The notes under the pieces were generated by a model. That model was not told where the DNA came from. It worked only from the letters and a program-made list of their open reading frames with translations, and ran no database searches. The translations under genes and the position numbers were made by a program. Of a stretch of DNA of 64,000 nt, positions 17,373 to 25,141 are shown piece by piece (the first letter of the stretch is position 1; each line of letters begins with the position of its first letter). The stretch is from Candidatus Nitrotoga sp. LAW (GTDB lineage Bacteria > Pseudomonadota > Gammaproteobacteria > Burkholderiales > Gallionellaceae). The stretch spans positions 1 to 64,000 of the forward strand of contig QFXI01000020.1 in the NCBI GenBank assembly GCA_003402315.1, written 5' to 3'.

Positions 17373-18198
17373 GACATACCTCCAACCGCTGCTTTGCTTT
17401 TGCCGCCTCAGCCATCAGCACGGGCAGTGCCGGAATGTCGCTATCCCATTCAATCAGCGTGGGGCGCGGGCCTATATGTCGCAACACGGACTCAAACAAC
17501 TCCCATACTTCGGAAGAGACCGGGTAGCTGTGCGTATCCACCAAGCAGCCATCACGCTCATCAAACCCTGCCAAGTGGTATTCCTTGACCGCTTCAGCGG
17601 GTATGGACTTGATAAAAGCATCGGCATCCACACCAAGATTGCGCACGTTTACATAAAGATTCTCCACATCAAACAAAATGCCGCAACCGGTGCGGCGCGT
17701 TAATTCGGCAAGAAATTCGCCCTCCGTCATTTCGCTGTGCGCAAATGTCAGATAACTAGAAAGATTTTCCACCAACAATTGGCGACCCAACTTTTCCTGT
17801 ACTTGTTCCACACGACGCGCCACATGGTCTAGTGCCTCGGCGGTATAGGGAAATGGAAGCAGGTCGTTGATAACCATTCTTGCAGCGGCATTCCAGCACA
17901 GATGCTCCGATATAGCGGCCGGTTGCACCGCATCGCACAAACGATGCAGTGCAATTAAATGATCGTTGGCTAACGGCGTAGTCGAAGCCAGCCCCATGCC
18001 CACTCCATGCAGGCTGACAGGGTAATGTTCGCGCACCTTGAGCAAGGTATGCAAGGGGGCTCCACCCCCGAAAAAATTCTCGTTATGTACTTCCACCCAA
18101 CCTAGCTTTGGTAAGCCTTGTAACACCTCACGGTAATGAGGAGCCCGCAACCCAATACCTGCGGTGCATGGCAAGATGTGCGTTGTGGGCGTTCCCAT
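17356..18198 (-). CDS. bufB: BufB/HvfB multinuclear iron oxidase (DUF692)
   Basis: 280 residues with a TIM-barrel layout as in MbnB. Metal-site phrases are WVEVHNENFF, SLHGVGMGLAS, ISEHLCW, LLVENLSSYL, YHLAGFDE, DTHSYPV and LIEWDSDIP. Family members use two or three irons to turn precursor Cys residues into oxazolone/thioamide or thiooxazole groups. At the position where most relatives have DVNNVYVN this protein has DVENLYVN, so one Asn is Glu. The start codon overlaps the bufA stop (ATGG with shared base 18198). The substrate is almost certainly the BufA encoded just upstream. Confidence 0.9.
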   Translation of the reverse strand: MGTPTTHILPCTAGIGLRAPHYREVLQGLPKLGWVEVHNENFFGGGAPLHTLLKVREHYPVSLHGVGMGLASTTPLANDHLIALHRLCDAVQPAAISEHLCWNAAARMVINDLLPFPYTAEALDHVARRVEQVQEKLGRQLLVENLSSYLTFAHSEMTEGEFLAELTRRTGCGILFDVENLYVNVRNLGVDADAFIKSIPAEAVKEYHLAGFDERDGCLVDTHSYPVSSEVWELFESVLRHIGPRPTLIEWDSDIPALPVLMAEAAKAKQRLEVCHACVE

Positions 18199-18461
18199 TA
18201 CATAACTTTCAGAGTGCCGCCAGCAATTTTGTCACAAGTGCCTTTGGGTACGGCGACGAAGTCCTGAGCATCATTGTTTTTGGTGGCTTGGCCCGCACAG
18301 GAATGCGCGCTCTTGTTACTGGAGCAATCATTTTTGCCTGCCTTGGCGATACCAAAACATTGTTCCTTGTCCATTTTTTTGTCGGCTGCACTTGCGTTGC
18401 TCGCCAGCCCAAGCGCCAGCAAACCGCCGATTGCAACTGACAACAATTTTTGCTTATCCAT
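18198..18461 (-). CDS. bufA: Bufferin-type precursor protein (DUF2282, BufA/HvfA)
   Basis: 87 residues. A Sec signal peptide (about 1-25, [14 protein letters not shown]) precedes a short core with exactly four Cys: KEQCFGI, KNDCSS, SAHSCAG and KGTCDK. This matches the bufferin group of RiPPs, in which the two central Cys are modified and the product sequesters copper. The ATG is preceded by GGAGC at about 18471. It heads the minus-strand operon bufA-bufB-bufC-doxX and lies below a putative ECF-type promoter (18512-18541). Export to the periplasm is expected from the signal peptide. Confidence 0.9.
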   Translation of the reverse strand: MDKQKLLSVAIGGLLALGLASNASAADKKMDKEQCFGIAKAGKNDCSSNKSAHSCAGQATKNNDAQDFVAVPKGTCDKIAGGTLKVM

Positions 18462-18511
18462 TTTGATGCTCCTTTGGTGAATTGGTAAAGTGGAGAATTA
18501 GTCTCCGCTCG

Positions 18512-18541
18512 TTAGTCGTTTGATATGTTCCATTCCTTACA
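18512..18541 (-). promoter_or_regulatory. Putative ECF sigma promoter of the bufA operon
   Basis: On the minus strand, TGTAAGG (18535-18541) and CGACTAA (18512-18518) are separated by 16 bases. The same pair, TGTAAGG and CGACCAA, appears on the plus strand with 15 bases. The start of transcription would fall about 45 bases before the bufA ATG. Recognition by the ECF factor at 18963-19478 is inferred. Confidence 0.5.
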
Positions 18542-18568
18542 CGCAAATTTTTAGCATTGAAAATTCAC

Positions 18569-18597
18569 TGTAAGGTTTGCTCATCCTGCGCGACCAA
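18569..18597 (+). promoter_or_regulatory. Putative ECF sigma promoter of the small Cys-rich protein gene
   Basis: TGTAAGG (18569-18575) and CGACCAA (18591-18597) mirror the motif that faces bufA. The spacing places the transcript start about 40 bases before the ATG at 18644. The shared motif suggests one sigma factor controls both directions. Confidence 0.5.
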
Positions 18598-18643
18598 TGA
18601 ACAGTCGCGATTCGTGACTTCAATAAACCTTGAGGAGATAGAA

Positions 18644-18769
18644 ATGTCCATGATGTGCAAAATAAGTGGCGGTTGTGCAGCCAAACCTGGAATGTGCGTA
18701 CATGAGAAATTGATGCTAGCGATGGTGCTGGTCATGGCCGGCATTGCCGCTTACTGGATAATTGCTTGA
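18644..18769 (+). CDS. Small Cys-rich single-pass membrane protein
   Basis: 41 residues. The start at 18644 is fixed by a strong TGAGGAGAT ribosome site. The N-terminus has three Cys (MCKISGGCAAKPGMC), followed by one membrane helix (LMLAMVLVMAGIAAYWIIA). It faces bufA and lies upstream of the ECF sigma gene. Its function is unknown; the Cys arrangement and shared promoter motif suggest metal or redox sensing, or assistance to the bufferin system, as inference only. Confidence 0.7.
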   Translation: MSMMCKISGGCAAKPGMCVHEKLMLAMVLVMAGIAAYWIIA

Positions 18770-18962
18770 AACTCGTTAACAGTTTGGTCAATTTGCACCC
18801 ACTGCAGTTGGGTGGGAATTTTTCGTTTGATTCGTTCTATTGTGCCGTCATAAGCAAGTGCTACTATCCACTGCCAAAGAACCCCAGACAGCAATATGAA
18901 AATGAATGAATACAACCCGCGCAATCGCTCCTGAAGCATTGTAAGAGCACCGCAGTTACCTG

Positions 18963-19478
18963 GTGCGCTATGCTATATTGCAACTTCGCGATCCGCATCT
19001 GGCTGAAGATGCTGTGCAAGAAACGCTGGTCGCGGCAATCGAAAGCCGCGACAAATTCGCCGCACAGTCTTCCCTGCGTACTTGGCTGGTTGGCATACTT
19101 AAACACAAAATATTGGACATGCTGCGCAAGCAGGCGCGTGAACCACAACTGAACGTTGATGATGGTGAGGACGAGAACAATCTGGTCGACAGCCTGTTCG
19201 AAAACGATGGGCGCTGGTCTTCACCACCGCAATCTTGGGCTAATCCGGAGAAATCTATGGAGAATGCGCATTTCTGGGAAACCTTCGAGCAGTGCAATCA
19301 ACGCATGCCAGTCAACACGGCCCGCGCATTCATGATGCGCGAGATCATGGATATGTCCACCGAAGAAATTTGTCAGGAACTTGACATCTCCACGACTAAC
19401 TGTTGGGTATTGCTGCATCGCGCGCGGCTTGCATTGCGCGAATGTCTCGATCTGCACTGGTTTGGGAAAACGAGGTAA
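18963..19478 (+). CDS. ECF-type RNA polymerase sigma factor, 5' end interrupted
   Basis: 171 residues from a GTG at 18963. The sigma region 2 core (RYAILQLRDPHLAEDAVQETL, then RTWLVGILKHKILDMLRK) and region 4 (MREIMDMSTEEICQELDIS, LLHRARLALRECL) are complete. The family-like N-terminus continues upstream in the same frame, from an ATG at 18906 (MNTTRAIAPEAL, then EHRSYLV), but a TAA at 18942-18944 interrupts it at codon 13. A single CAA-to-TAA change would explain this. Either the GTG start is used, giving a slightly shortened factor, or the gene is inactivated. The start of the anti-sigma gene follows after 2 bp. Control of the bufferin genes is inferred from position. Confidence 0.75.
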   Translation: MRYAILQLRDPHLAEDAVQETLVAAIESRDKFAAQSSLRTWLVGILKHKILDMLRKQAREPQLNVDDGEDENNLVDSLFENDGRWSSPPQSWANPEKSMENAHFWETFEQCNQRMPVNTARAFMMREIMDMSTEEICQELDISTTNCWVLLHRARLALRECLDLHWFGKTR

Positions 19479-19480
19479 TC

Positions 19481-19657
19481 ATGCTGAACTGCAAACAAAA
19501 CACTGAACTTCTTTCTCAAGCACTCGATCGTCCAATTACCTTCCGTGAAAAACTGACGATGTGTTTGCATCTAATGATGTGCCGGGGCTGCCGCAATTTC
19601 GAGAAGCAGCTAGCTTTCATCCGTAAGGCTTCACGCGAATTGCAAGACAAGCTATAA
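19481..19657 (+). CDS. Small zinc-finger anti-sigma factor-like protein
   Basis: 58 residues starting at 19481, with GAGG just upstream at 19472-19475. The pattern NCKQNTELLSQALDRP and then LHLMMCRGCRNFEKQL (Cys-x2-Cys after a His) is that of short zf-HC2 anti-sigma domains, without a membrane segment. It follows the ECF gene by 2 bp and is expected to hold that factor inactive until copper or a related signal releases it. It is soluble, unlike many anti-sigma factors. Confidence 0.8.
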   Translation: MLNCKQNTELLSQALDRPITFREKLTMCLHLMMCRGCRNFEKQLAFIRKASRELQDKL

Positions 19658-19839
19658 ACGGTCTTATAACGTGCTGTTGCAATACATGTAAATAGCGGTG
19701 TAAAAACATACTGCTAAAGCGCACTTATTTTCTTTTCGCGCCGATCGCGGAATAAAAGTGGTCTAGTCCGATGCCTATAAGATGACGTGTTTTGCGTCAT
19801 GCGATTAGCGAAAAGGTGGTGTGCTAAGTCACCCAAATT

Positions 19840-20709
19840 TCATAGTTTAAATGGCGTTTGAATAATATGCGCGCCATCCGCTGTCACCCTGGACTTTGGC
19901 TTCCACGCATGGCCATAGATCACTTCGAAAGTCGCGGGCAGCTTGCCGTTTTTCCGAAATCGTTCGTAATTCTCCTGCAGCGTCAGCCAAGCAGCCTTGC
20001 CCATCATGCCGTGCCCCCGTCCGGCAGTGGCATTGTGCGCGCCTATGCTGCGCAAATCCTGCATTACCGCTTTCACATTATCGTAAGTCAGCGTGATAAT
20101 TTCCATGTCCATCACGGGCGCGGCAAAGCCGCTGGCCTTCAGCATGTCGCCGATGTCGTGCATGTCCGCGAAACGGTTAACATGCCTGTGCCCATCCACG
20201 CTATGGAAAGCGCTACGTAGCTCCTTGAGCGTATCCGGGCCGAAGGTACTGAACATCACCAAGCCCTCCACTTTCAATACGCGGTGTAACTCGCTAAAGG
20301 TGGCGGGCAGATCGTTGCACCATTGCAGGGTCAGATTTGACCATACCAGCTCGATGCTGTTGGCTGCCAACGGCAAGGCCTCAACATCGGCGCATACATA
20401 ACCGTGCTTGCCACTATCAAATAACTTGCGCCACCAACTTAACCTGCTGCGCGATACATTGAGCATACTGATTGCCATGTCGAGCGCCAGCAGATACGCC
20501 GCCGGATAGCGCTGCGACAGCTGGCGCGTGCCCCAGCCAGTGCCACTGCCAACATCCAGCACAGCCGCTGGCTTCTGTTTTATATAATCCAGCCGTTCCA
20601 GCATGCGGCTGCACACCTCACGCTGCAACACCGCAGCGGTATCGTATCCATTGGCCGCGCGATTGAAAGCCATCCGCACCTGGCGTTTATCAATCAGGAA
20701 ATCATCCAT
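19840..20709 (-). CDS. bioC: Malonyl-ACP O-methyltransferase BioC
   Basis: 289 residues. It methylates malonyl-ACP to start pimelate synthesis for biotin. The N-terminal phrase DKRQVRMAFNRAANGYD is typical of BioC, and the SAM-binding motif I is VLDVGSGTGWGTRQL. DMAISMLNVSRSRL and VWSNLTLQWCNDLP follow. The gene is last in the minus-strand run bioB-bioF-bioH-bioC and its start overlaps the bioH stop by 8 bp. The length is ordinary. Confidence 0.95.
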   Translation of the reverse strand: MDDFLIDKRQVRMAFNRAANGYDTAAVLQREVCSRMLERLDYIKQKPAAVLDVGSGTGWGTRQLSQRYPAAYLLALDMAISMLNVSRSRLSWWRKLFDSGKHGYVCADVEALPLAANSIELVWSNLTLQWCNDLPATFSELHRVLKVEGLVMFSTFGPDTLKELRSAFHSVDGHRHVNRFADMHDIGDMLKASGFAAPVMDMEIITLTYDNVKAVMQDLRSIGAHNATAGRGHGMMGKAAWLTLQENYERFRKNGKLPATFEVIYGHAWKPKSRVTADGAHIIQTPFKL

Positions 20710-21481
20710 TTAAAAATGCCTCGATCCGTTGCACAAAAATATCCAGGTGAGATAAAAACGGCGCATGTGACGCGCCCTTAATATTGAACAACTGCGCATT
20801 AGGCAATTGTTGCGCGAGATAGCCAGATGCTGCGGGTGAAGCCAATACATCACGCTCGCCCGCAATGACCAAGGCAGCTTGAGTAACTTGCGGCAACACC
20901 GCACGCAAATCGGTATTGCGCAATATTTCCAGGCCCCCGCGCAATGCCGCAATATTCGGTTCACCGCAACTGGACAAGCGGGCACGCAAATCCGCCAGCA
21001 ACTCGCGTTCATGTTCGCTGCCGCGTACCTGCAAGGCCATAAACCGTTTCAACGTCAGCGCATGATTTTTCAGCAACGCAACAGAAAATTCATGCAAGGT
21101 ATTCGCCGCCATCGCACATTCCCAGTCGCTGCGCTGCACAAAGCTGGGCGTGGTAGCAACCAGTACGAACTTGTCGATCTGGTGCGGCGCATGGAGCGCC
21201 CAACGCAACGCAATCTGCCCGCCGAGCGACCAACCACACAACGCCAGCGGCTTATCGTCATGTTCAGTATGCCAATACTCAGATAGCCGCTGCACCAACC
21301 CATCTAAATCATATGGCGCGATGATCGGGCTGGTACCATATCCCGGCAAATCCACGCAGTGCACGCGAAAGTGTTGCGCAAGTTGTGCCGCCACGCTGCC
21401 CCATATGCCGGAATGCATCCCCCAGCCGGGTATCAGTAACAGCGGTGCTCCGGCACCGCGACTTTCAATGTGCAAGCTCAT
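20702..21481 (-). CDS. bioH: Pimeloyl-ACP methyl ester esterase BioH
   Basis: 259 residues with an alpha/beta-hydrolase fold. It removes the methyl group added by BioC once the pimeloyl chain is finished. The nucleophile is the Ser in CGWSLGGQIAL, the acid is likely the Asp in GERDVLASP, and the His is in KGASHAPFLSH. The start LHIESRGAGAPLLLIPGWGMH is typical. It overlaps bioF by 17 bp and bioC by 8 bp, so the three genes are coupled. Confidence 0.95.
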   Translation of the reverse strand: MSLHIESRGAGAPLLLIPGWGMHSGIWGSVAAQLAQHFRVHCVDLPGYGTSPIIAPYDLDGLVQRLSEYWHTEHDDKPLALCGWSLGGQIALRWALHAPHQIDKFVLVATTPSFVQRSDWECAMAANTLHEFSVALLKNHALTLKRFMALQVRGSEHERELLADLRARLSSCGEPNIAALRGGLEILRNTDLRAVLPQVTQAALVIAGERDVLASPAASGYLAQQLPNAQLFNIKGASHAPFLSHLDIFVQRIEAFLNG

Positions 21482-22631
21482 GCAAGGCTGAAATCAATTG
21501 CGCCACATCCTGCTCGCTATGCGCCGCCGATAACGAAATACGTAACCGCGCTGTTCCCTTCGGAACGGTTGGCGGACGGATAGCTGGCACCCAAATGCCA
21601 CATGTGCGCAGCGCTTCACTCAAGGCTACCGCAACATTATTGTCGCCGACCAGCAGCGGCTGAATCGGAGTATCGGAGTGCATCAACTCCCACGGAAGTC
21701 CGGCCAAACCCGCACGCAACTGCGCAACCAATTTCCATAACTGTGTACGCCGCCACTCTTCTTTCTGCAATAAGCTCAAACTGGCCAGTACCGCGCAGGA
21801 CAACGCAGGTGGACTGGCTGTGGTGTAAATGTAGCTGCGCGCATTCTGTACCAGCGTATCAATTACCACCTGTTCCGCAGCAACAAAGGCACCGGATACG
21901 CCCACCGCCTTGCCCAGCGTCGCCATGTAGATGATGCGCGGCGAGGCTAGACCAGTTGAATCTCTATGGTGAAATAATGAGCCGCGCCCCTGCTCACCCA
22001 ATATGCCAAAACCGTGCGCATCATCCACCAGTAACCAGGCATCATATTGCTCACACAACGCCAGCAGTTCCGGCAATGGCGCAAGGTCGCCATCCATGCT
22101 GAATACCGCATCGGTAATAACAAGTTTGCGGCCGCTATTTGGCTGCCCCAATAATTGCGCAAGATGTTCCATGTCATTGTGGCGATAGCGGTGCACCTGC
22201 GCTCGTGACAACAACATTGCGTCATTGAGTGATGCATGATTCAGCTTGTCGGCAAAGATTCTATCGTTCCTGCCGACCAGCGCTTGCACCGCTCCGAGGT
22301 TAGCCAGATAGCCGGAGGAAAATAACAGTGCTGCGGGCTTGCCGACGAATGCGGCAAGTGTGTGTTCCAGCTCGTCGTGAGCGCTGAAATGACCACTGAC
22401 CAGATGGGATGCACCCGCACCCAATCCAACCTGTTGCGTACCCGCCTGCAAAGCGGCAAGCAACTGCGGGTGATTAGCTAAACCTAGGTAGTCGTTGCTG
22501 GAAAAGGACAGAGTCGGTTTGCCATTTACCGTGGCGCGTGTGCCTTGTGCACTTTGCAACTCGCAGCGATGGCGCAAAAGTCCCTGGGCTGCGCGGATAT
22601 CGAGTTCATCCTGCAGCACTTTAAAAGGCAT
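21465..22631 (-). CDS. bioF: 8-amino-7-oxononanoate synthase BioF
   Basis: 388 residues. It is a PLP enzyme joining pimeloyl-ACP and alanine. Visible features are SFSSNDYLGLANHP near the start, LLFSSGYLANLGAV, the cofactor-binding VDDAHGFGILG and the PLP Lys in MATLGKAVGVSGAF. It lies 42 bp below bioB and overlaps bioH. Length and motifs are normal. Confidence 0.96.
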   Translation of the reverse strand: MPFKVLQDELDIRAAQGLLRHRCELQSAQGTRATVNGKPTLSFSSNDYLGLANHPQLLAALQAGTQQVGLGAGASHLVSGHFSAHDELEHTLAAFVGKPAALLFSSGYLANLGAVQALVGRNDRIFADKLNHASLNDAMLLSRAQVHRYRHNDMEHLAQLLGQPNSGRKLVITDAVFSMDGDLAPLPELLALCEQYDAWLLVDDAHGFGILGEQGRGSLFHHRDSTGLASPRIIYMATLGKAVGVSGAFVAAEQVVIDTLVQNARSYIYTTASPPALSCAVLASLSLLQKEEWRRTQLWKLVAQLRAGLAGLPWELMHSDTPIQPLLVGDNNVAVALSEALRTCGIWVPAIRPPTVPKGTARLRISLSAAHSEQDVAQLISALHELAH

Positions 22632-22673
22632 TGAAATTTCCCATCACAAGCAAGATAGTTTGATCAATGCACT

Positions 22674-23687
22674 TTAGCTTTTTGCCGTAAGCGGATACAT
22701 ACCCAATTTATCGAATAGAACGCGGTCGCGCTCCACCTCTGGATTACCGGTAGTCAGCAGCTGGTCGCCATAAAATATTGAATTGGCGCCAGCGAGAAAA
22801 CATAATGCCTGCACCGCTTCGCTCATTTGCTGTCGCCCGGCAGACAATCTCACTCTCGCCATGGGCATGGTGATGCGCGCCACCGCGATGGTACGAACAA
22901 AATCCAGCGGATCCAGCGCTTTGGTGTCGGCCAGCGGCGTACCTTCCACCTGTACCAACAGATTGATGGGTACGCTTTCAGGATAGGGGTCAAGGTTAGC
23001 CAGTTGCACAACCAAACCGGCGCGTTGAATAAGGCTTTCGCCCATGCCAACGATACCGCCACAGCATACATTCAAGTCAGCATTACGGACCCGCTCCAGC
23101 GTGTCTAGCCTGTCCTGATAATCCCGGGTGGTAATGATTTCGTCGTAGAACTCAGGTGCGGTGTCCAGATTGTGATTGTAGTAATCCAGCCCAGCGTCTT
23201 TTAGCTGCTCGGCCTGGCCGTCTTTCAACATGCCCAGCGTAGCGCAGGTTTCCAGCCCCAGCGCTTTGACTTCGCGCACCATTGTCAGCACCGATTCCAG
23301 ATCGCGCTGCTTGGGACCACGCCAAGCGGCGCCCATACAAAAGCGGGTCGCGCCAGCGGCCTTGGCCACGCTGGCAGCTGCCAGCACGTCGTCAAGCTCC
23401 ATCAATGCTTGGCTTTTCACGCTGGTATCATAGCGTGCAGCTTGCGGGCAATAGCCGCAGTCTTCTGGACAACCGCCTGTTTTAATGGACAGCAAAGTGG
23501 ACAACTGTACCGCGTTGGGATCGAAATGCTCACGATGTACCTGTTGTGCGCGATAAAGCAAATCGGCAAACGGCAGCTGGAATAGCTCCTCTACTTGGGC
23601 GAGGCTCCAGCATTGCGCCTTGGTTGATGATTGAGCGAGTGCCGAGGGTTTGGAAGGACGGGTAAATTGTACGGTGTGGGTCGTCAT
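22674..23687 (-). CDS. bioB: Biotin synthase BioB
   Basis: 337 residues. It is a radical SAM enzyme inserting sulfur into dethiobiotin. The CxxxCxxC cluster motif is in [15 protein letters not shown], and the phrases [24 protein letters not shown] and [20 protein letters not shown] are family signatures carrying the other cluster ligands. The first about 25 residues before [14 protein letters not shown] are variable. It is the first gene of the biotin run and is transcribed away from comF. bioA and bioD are not in the window. Confidence 0.97.
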   Translation of the reverse strand: MTTHTVQFTRPSKPSALAQSSTKAQCWSLAQVEELFQLPFADLLYRAQQVHREHFDPNAVQLSTLLSIKTGGCPEDCGYCPQAARYDTSVKSQALMELDDVLAAASVAKAAGATRFCMGAAWRGPKQRDLESVLTMVREVKALGLETCATLGMLKDGQAEQLKDAGLDYYNHNLDTAPEFYDEIITTRDYQDRLDTLERVRNADLNVCCGGIVGMGESLIQRAGLVVQLANLDPYPESVPINLLVQVEGTPLADTKALDPLDFVRTIAVARITMPMARVRLSAGRQQMSEAVQALCFLAGANSIFYGDQLLTTGNPEVERDRVLFDKLGMYPLTAKS

Positions 23688-23743
23688 AACTTACAGTCTA
23701 ATGAATTACAATGATCTAGCATCATCCGTGAAAGGGCACGACC

Positions 23744-24460
23744 TTGTCAATTTTGACTCGTCATTTTTTGAACATCCGCACAAAATTGTGGCAATCCCTG
23801 CCCGCACAACCCTGTTTTCTGTGCGGCACTGCCAGCCACAATGGCGTATGGTGTGCCGCGTGCGATGCTGACTTACCCTATTTGGCTGCGGCACATTGCC
23901 CGGTGTGTGCCCTGCCTACGCACGATGGCGCGATCTGTGGCCACTGCTTGCAACAAGCGCCGCATTTCGACCGTACAGTAGCCGTATTCGCTTACGCTTT
24001 CCCGCTCAACAAGCTGGTGCAGGCGCTAAAACATCATGAAAAACTGGTACTGGCGAACAGCCTTGCGGACAAACTGGCACAACGCATCACAGTACGTCCT
24101 GATTACCTTGTACCGATGCCATTGCATCCGGTGCGTTTACGTGCCCGTGGTTTCAATCAGTCATTTGAACTGGCGCGGCATATTGGGCGGCAACTGGATA
24201 TCCCCGTACTACTGAATGCCTGCCAGCGCAAGCGCGATACGCCGCCACAAACGGCGTTATCCCGAAAAGAAAGAGATAAGAACGTGTATCAGGCATTCAT
24301 ATGCACGCAGGATTTTTCGGGCAAACATGTTGCCATCGTGGATGATGTCATGACTAGCGGTGCATCATTGAACGAAGTGGCGCAAAGCTTACGCAAAGCA
24401 GGCGCGCGCGAAATCAGCGCTTGGGTCATTGCGCGGACATTGCCGCATTCCGCTTCGTAA
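23744..24460 (+). CDS. comF: ComF-family phosphoribosyltransferase-like protein
   Basis: 238 residues from a TTG start, the only start codon in frame, with AAAGGG eight bases before it. A double-zinc ribbon (CFLCG, CAAC, CPVC, CGHC) spans about residues 24-70. The PRTase domain carries the PRPP-binding loop IVDDVMTSGASLNE near residue 200 and LVPMPLHPVRLRARGFNQS earlier. The family is linked to DNA uptake, with an unproven catalytic role. It is divergent from bioB, with 56 bp between the starts. Confidence 0.9.
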   Translation: MSILTRHFLNIRTKLWQSLPAQPCFLCGTASHNGVWCAACDADLPYLAAAHCPVCALPTHDGAICGHCLQQAPHFDRTVAVFAYAFPLNKLVQALKHHEKLVLANSLADKLAQRITVRPDYLVPMPLHPVRLRARGFNQSFELARHIGRQLDIPVLLNACQRKRDTPPQTALSRKERDKNVYQAFICTQDFSGKHVAIVDDVMTSGASLNEVAQSLRKAGAREISAWVIARTLPHSAS

Positions 24461-24566
24461 ACCTATCATCCACACCACTTTGTCACGCATTTGTTAACCC
24501 CTATCAATACATACCCCATGCAGGCAAAAGCTAAATACGCATCTATTCAAAATGGAGGCTCCCATA

Positions 24567-25064
24567 ATGTTTAATGTGATCCTCTTCCAGCCTGAGATTC
24601 CGCCTAATACCGGGAACGTCATTCGCCTGTGCGCCAACACTGGGGCGCAACTGCATTTGATCCGGCCGCTCGGATTTTCGCTGGATGATAAACAGTTGCG
24701 GCGCGCCGGGCTGGATTATCACGAATACGCCGATCTACGCGTACATGACGACCTCACTGCCTGCCTGCAAACCCTGCCGGGCGCGCGTCTGTTTGCATAC
24801 ACAACAAAAGGCAAGCAGCCTTATCACGAAGTATGTTATCAAGCTGGCGATGCGTTGCTGTTCGGGCCAGAAACGCGTGGCTTGCCTGCGGATATATTGG
24901 CATCGCTATCACCGGAGCAATGCCTGCGCTTGCCTATGCTGCCGAATAATCGCAGCCTGAACTTATCCAATACAGTCGCGGTAGCGGTGTTTGAAGCGTG
25001 GCGTCAATGCGGGTTTGCGGGGGCTAATTACAACGCGAATGTAAGCGCAGGTTACCATCCGTAA
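24567..25064 (+). CDS. trmL: tRNA (cytidine(34)-2'-O)-methyltransferase TrmL
   Basis: 165 residues from the ATG at 24567; an ATG at 24552 is rejected because the GGAGG ribosome site lies inside that extension. This is a SPOUT-family enzyme methylating the wobble base of certain tRNA-Leu. Typical phrases are FNVILFQPEIPPNTGNVIRL at the start, HLIRPLGF, LLFGPETRGLP and the knot region NRSLNLSNTVAVAVFEAWRQ. It is monocistronic between comF and cls. Confidence 0.94.
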   Translation: MFNVILFQPEIPPNTGNVIRLCANTGAQLHLIRPLGFSLDDKQLRRAGLDYHEYADLRVHDDLTACLQTLPGARLFAYTTKGKQPYHEVCYQAGDALLFGPETRGLPADILASLSPEQCLRLPMLPNNRSLNLSNTVAVAVFEAWRQCGFAGANYNANVSAGYHP

Positions 25065-25141
25065 CGTGAAATAATTATTGTCGACTGCCACTTTTGAGCG
25101 CATTGATATCATTCATAAAATCAGAACCACAATAATAAAAA

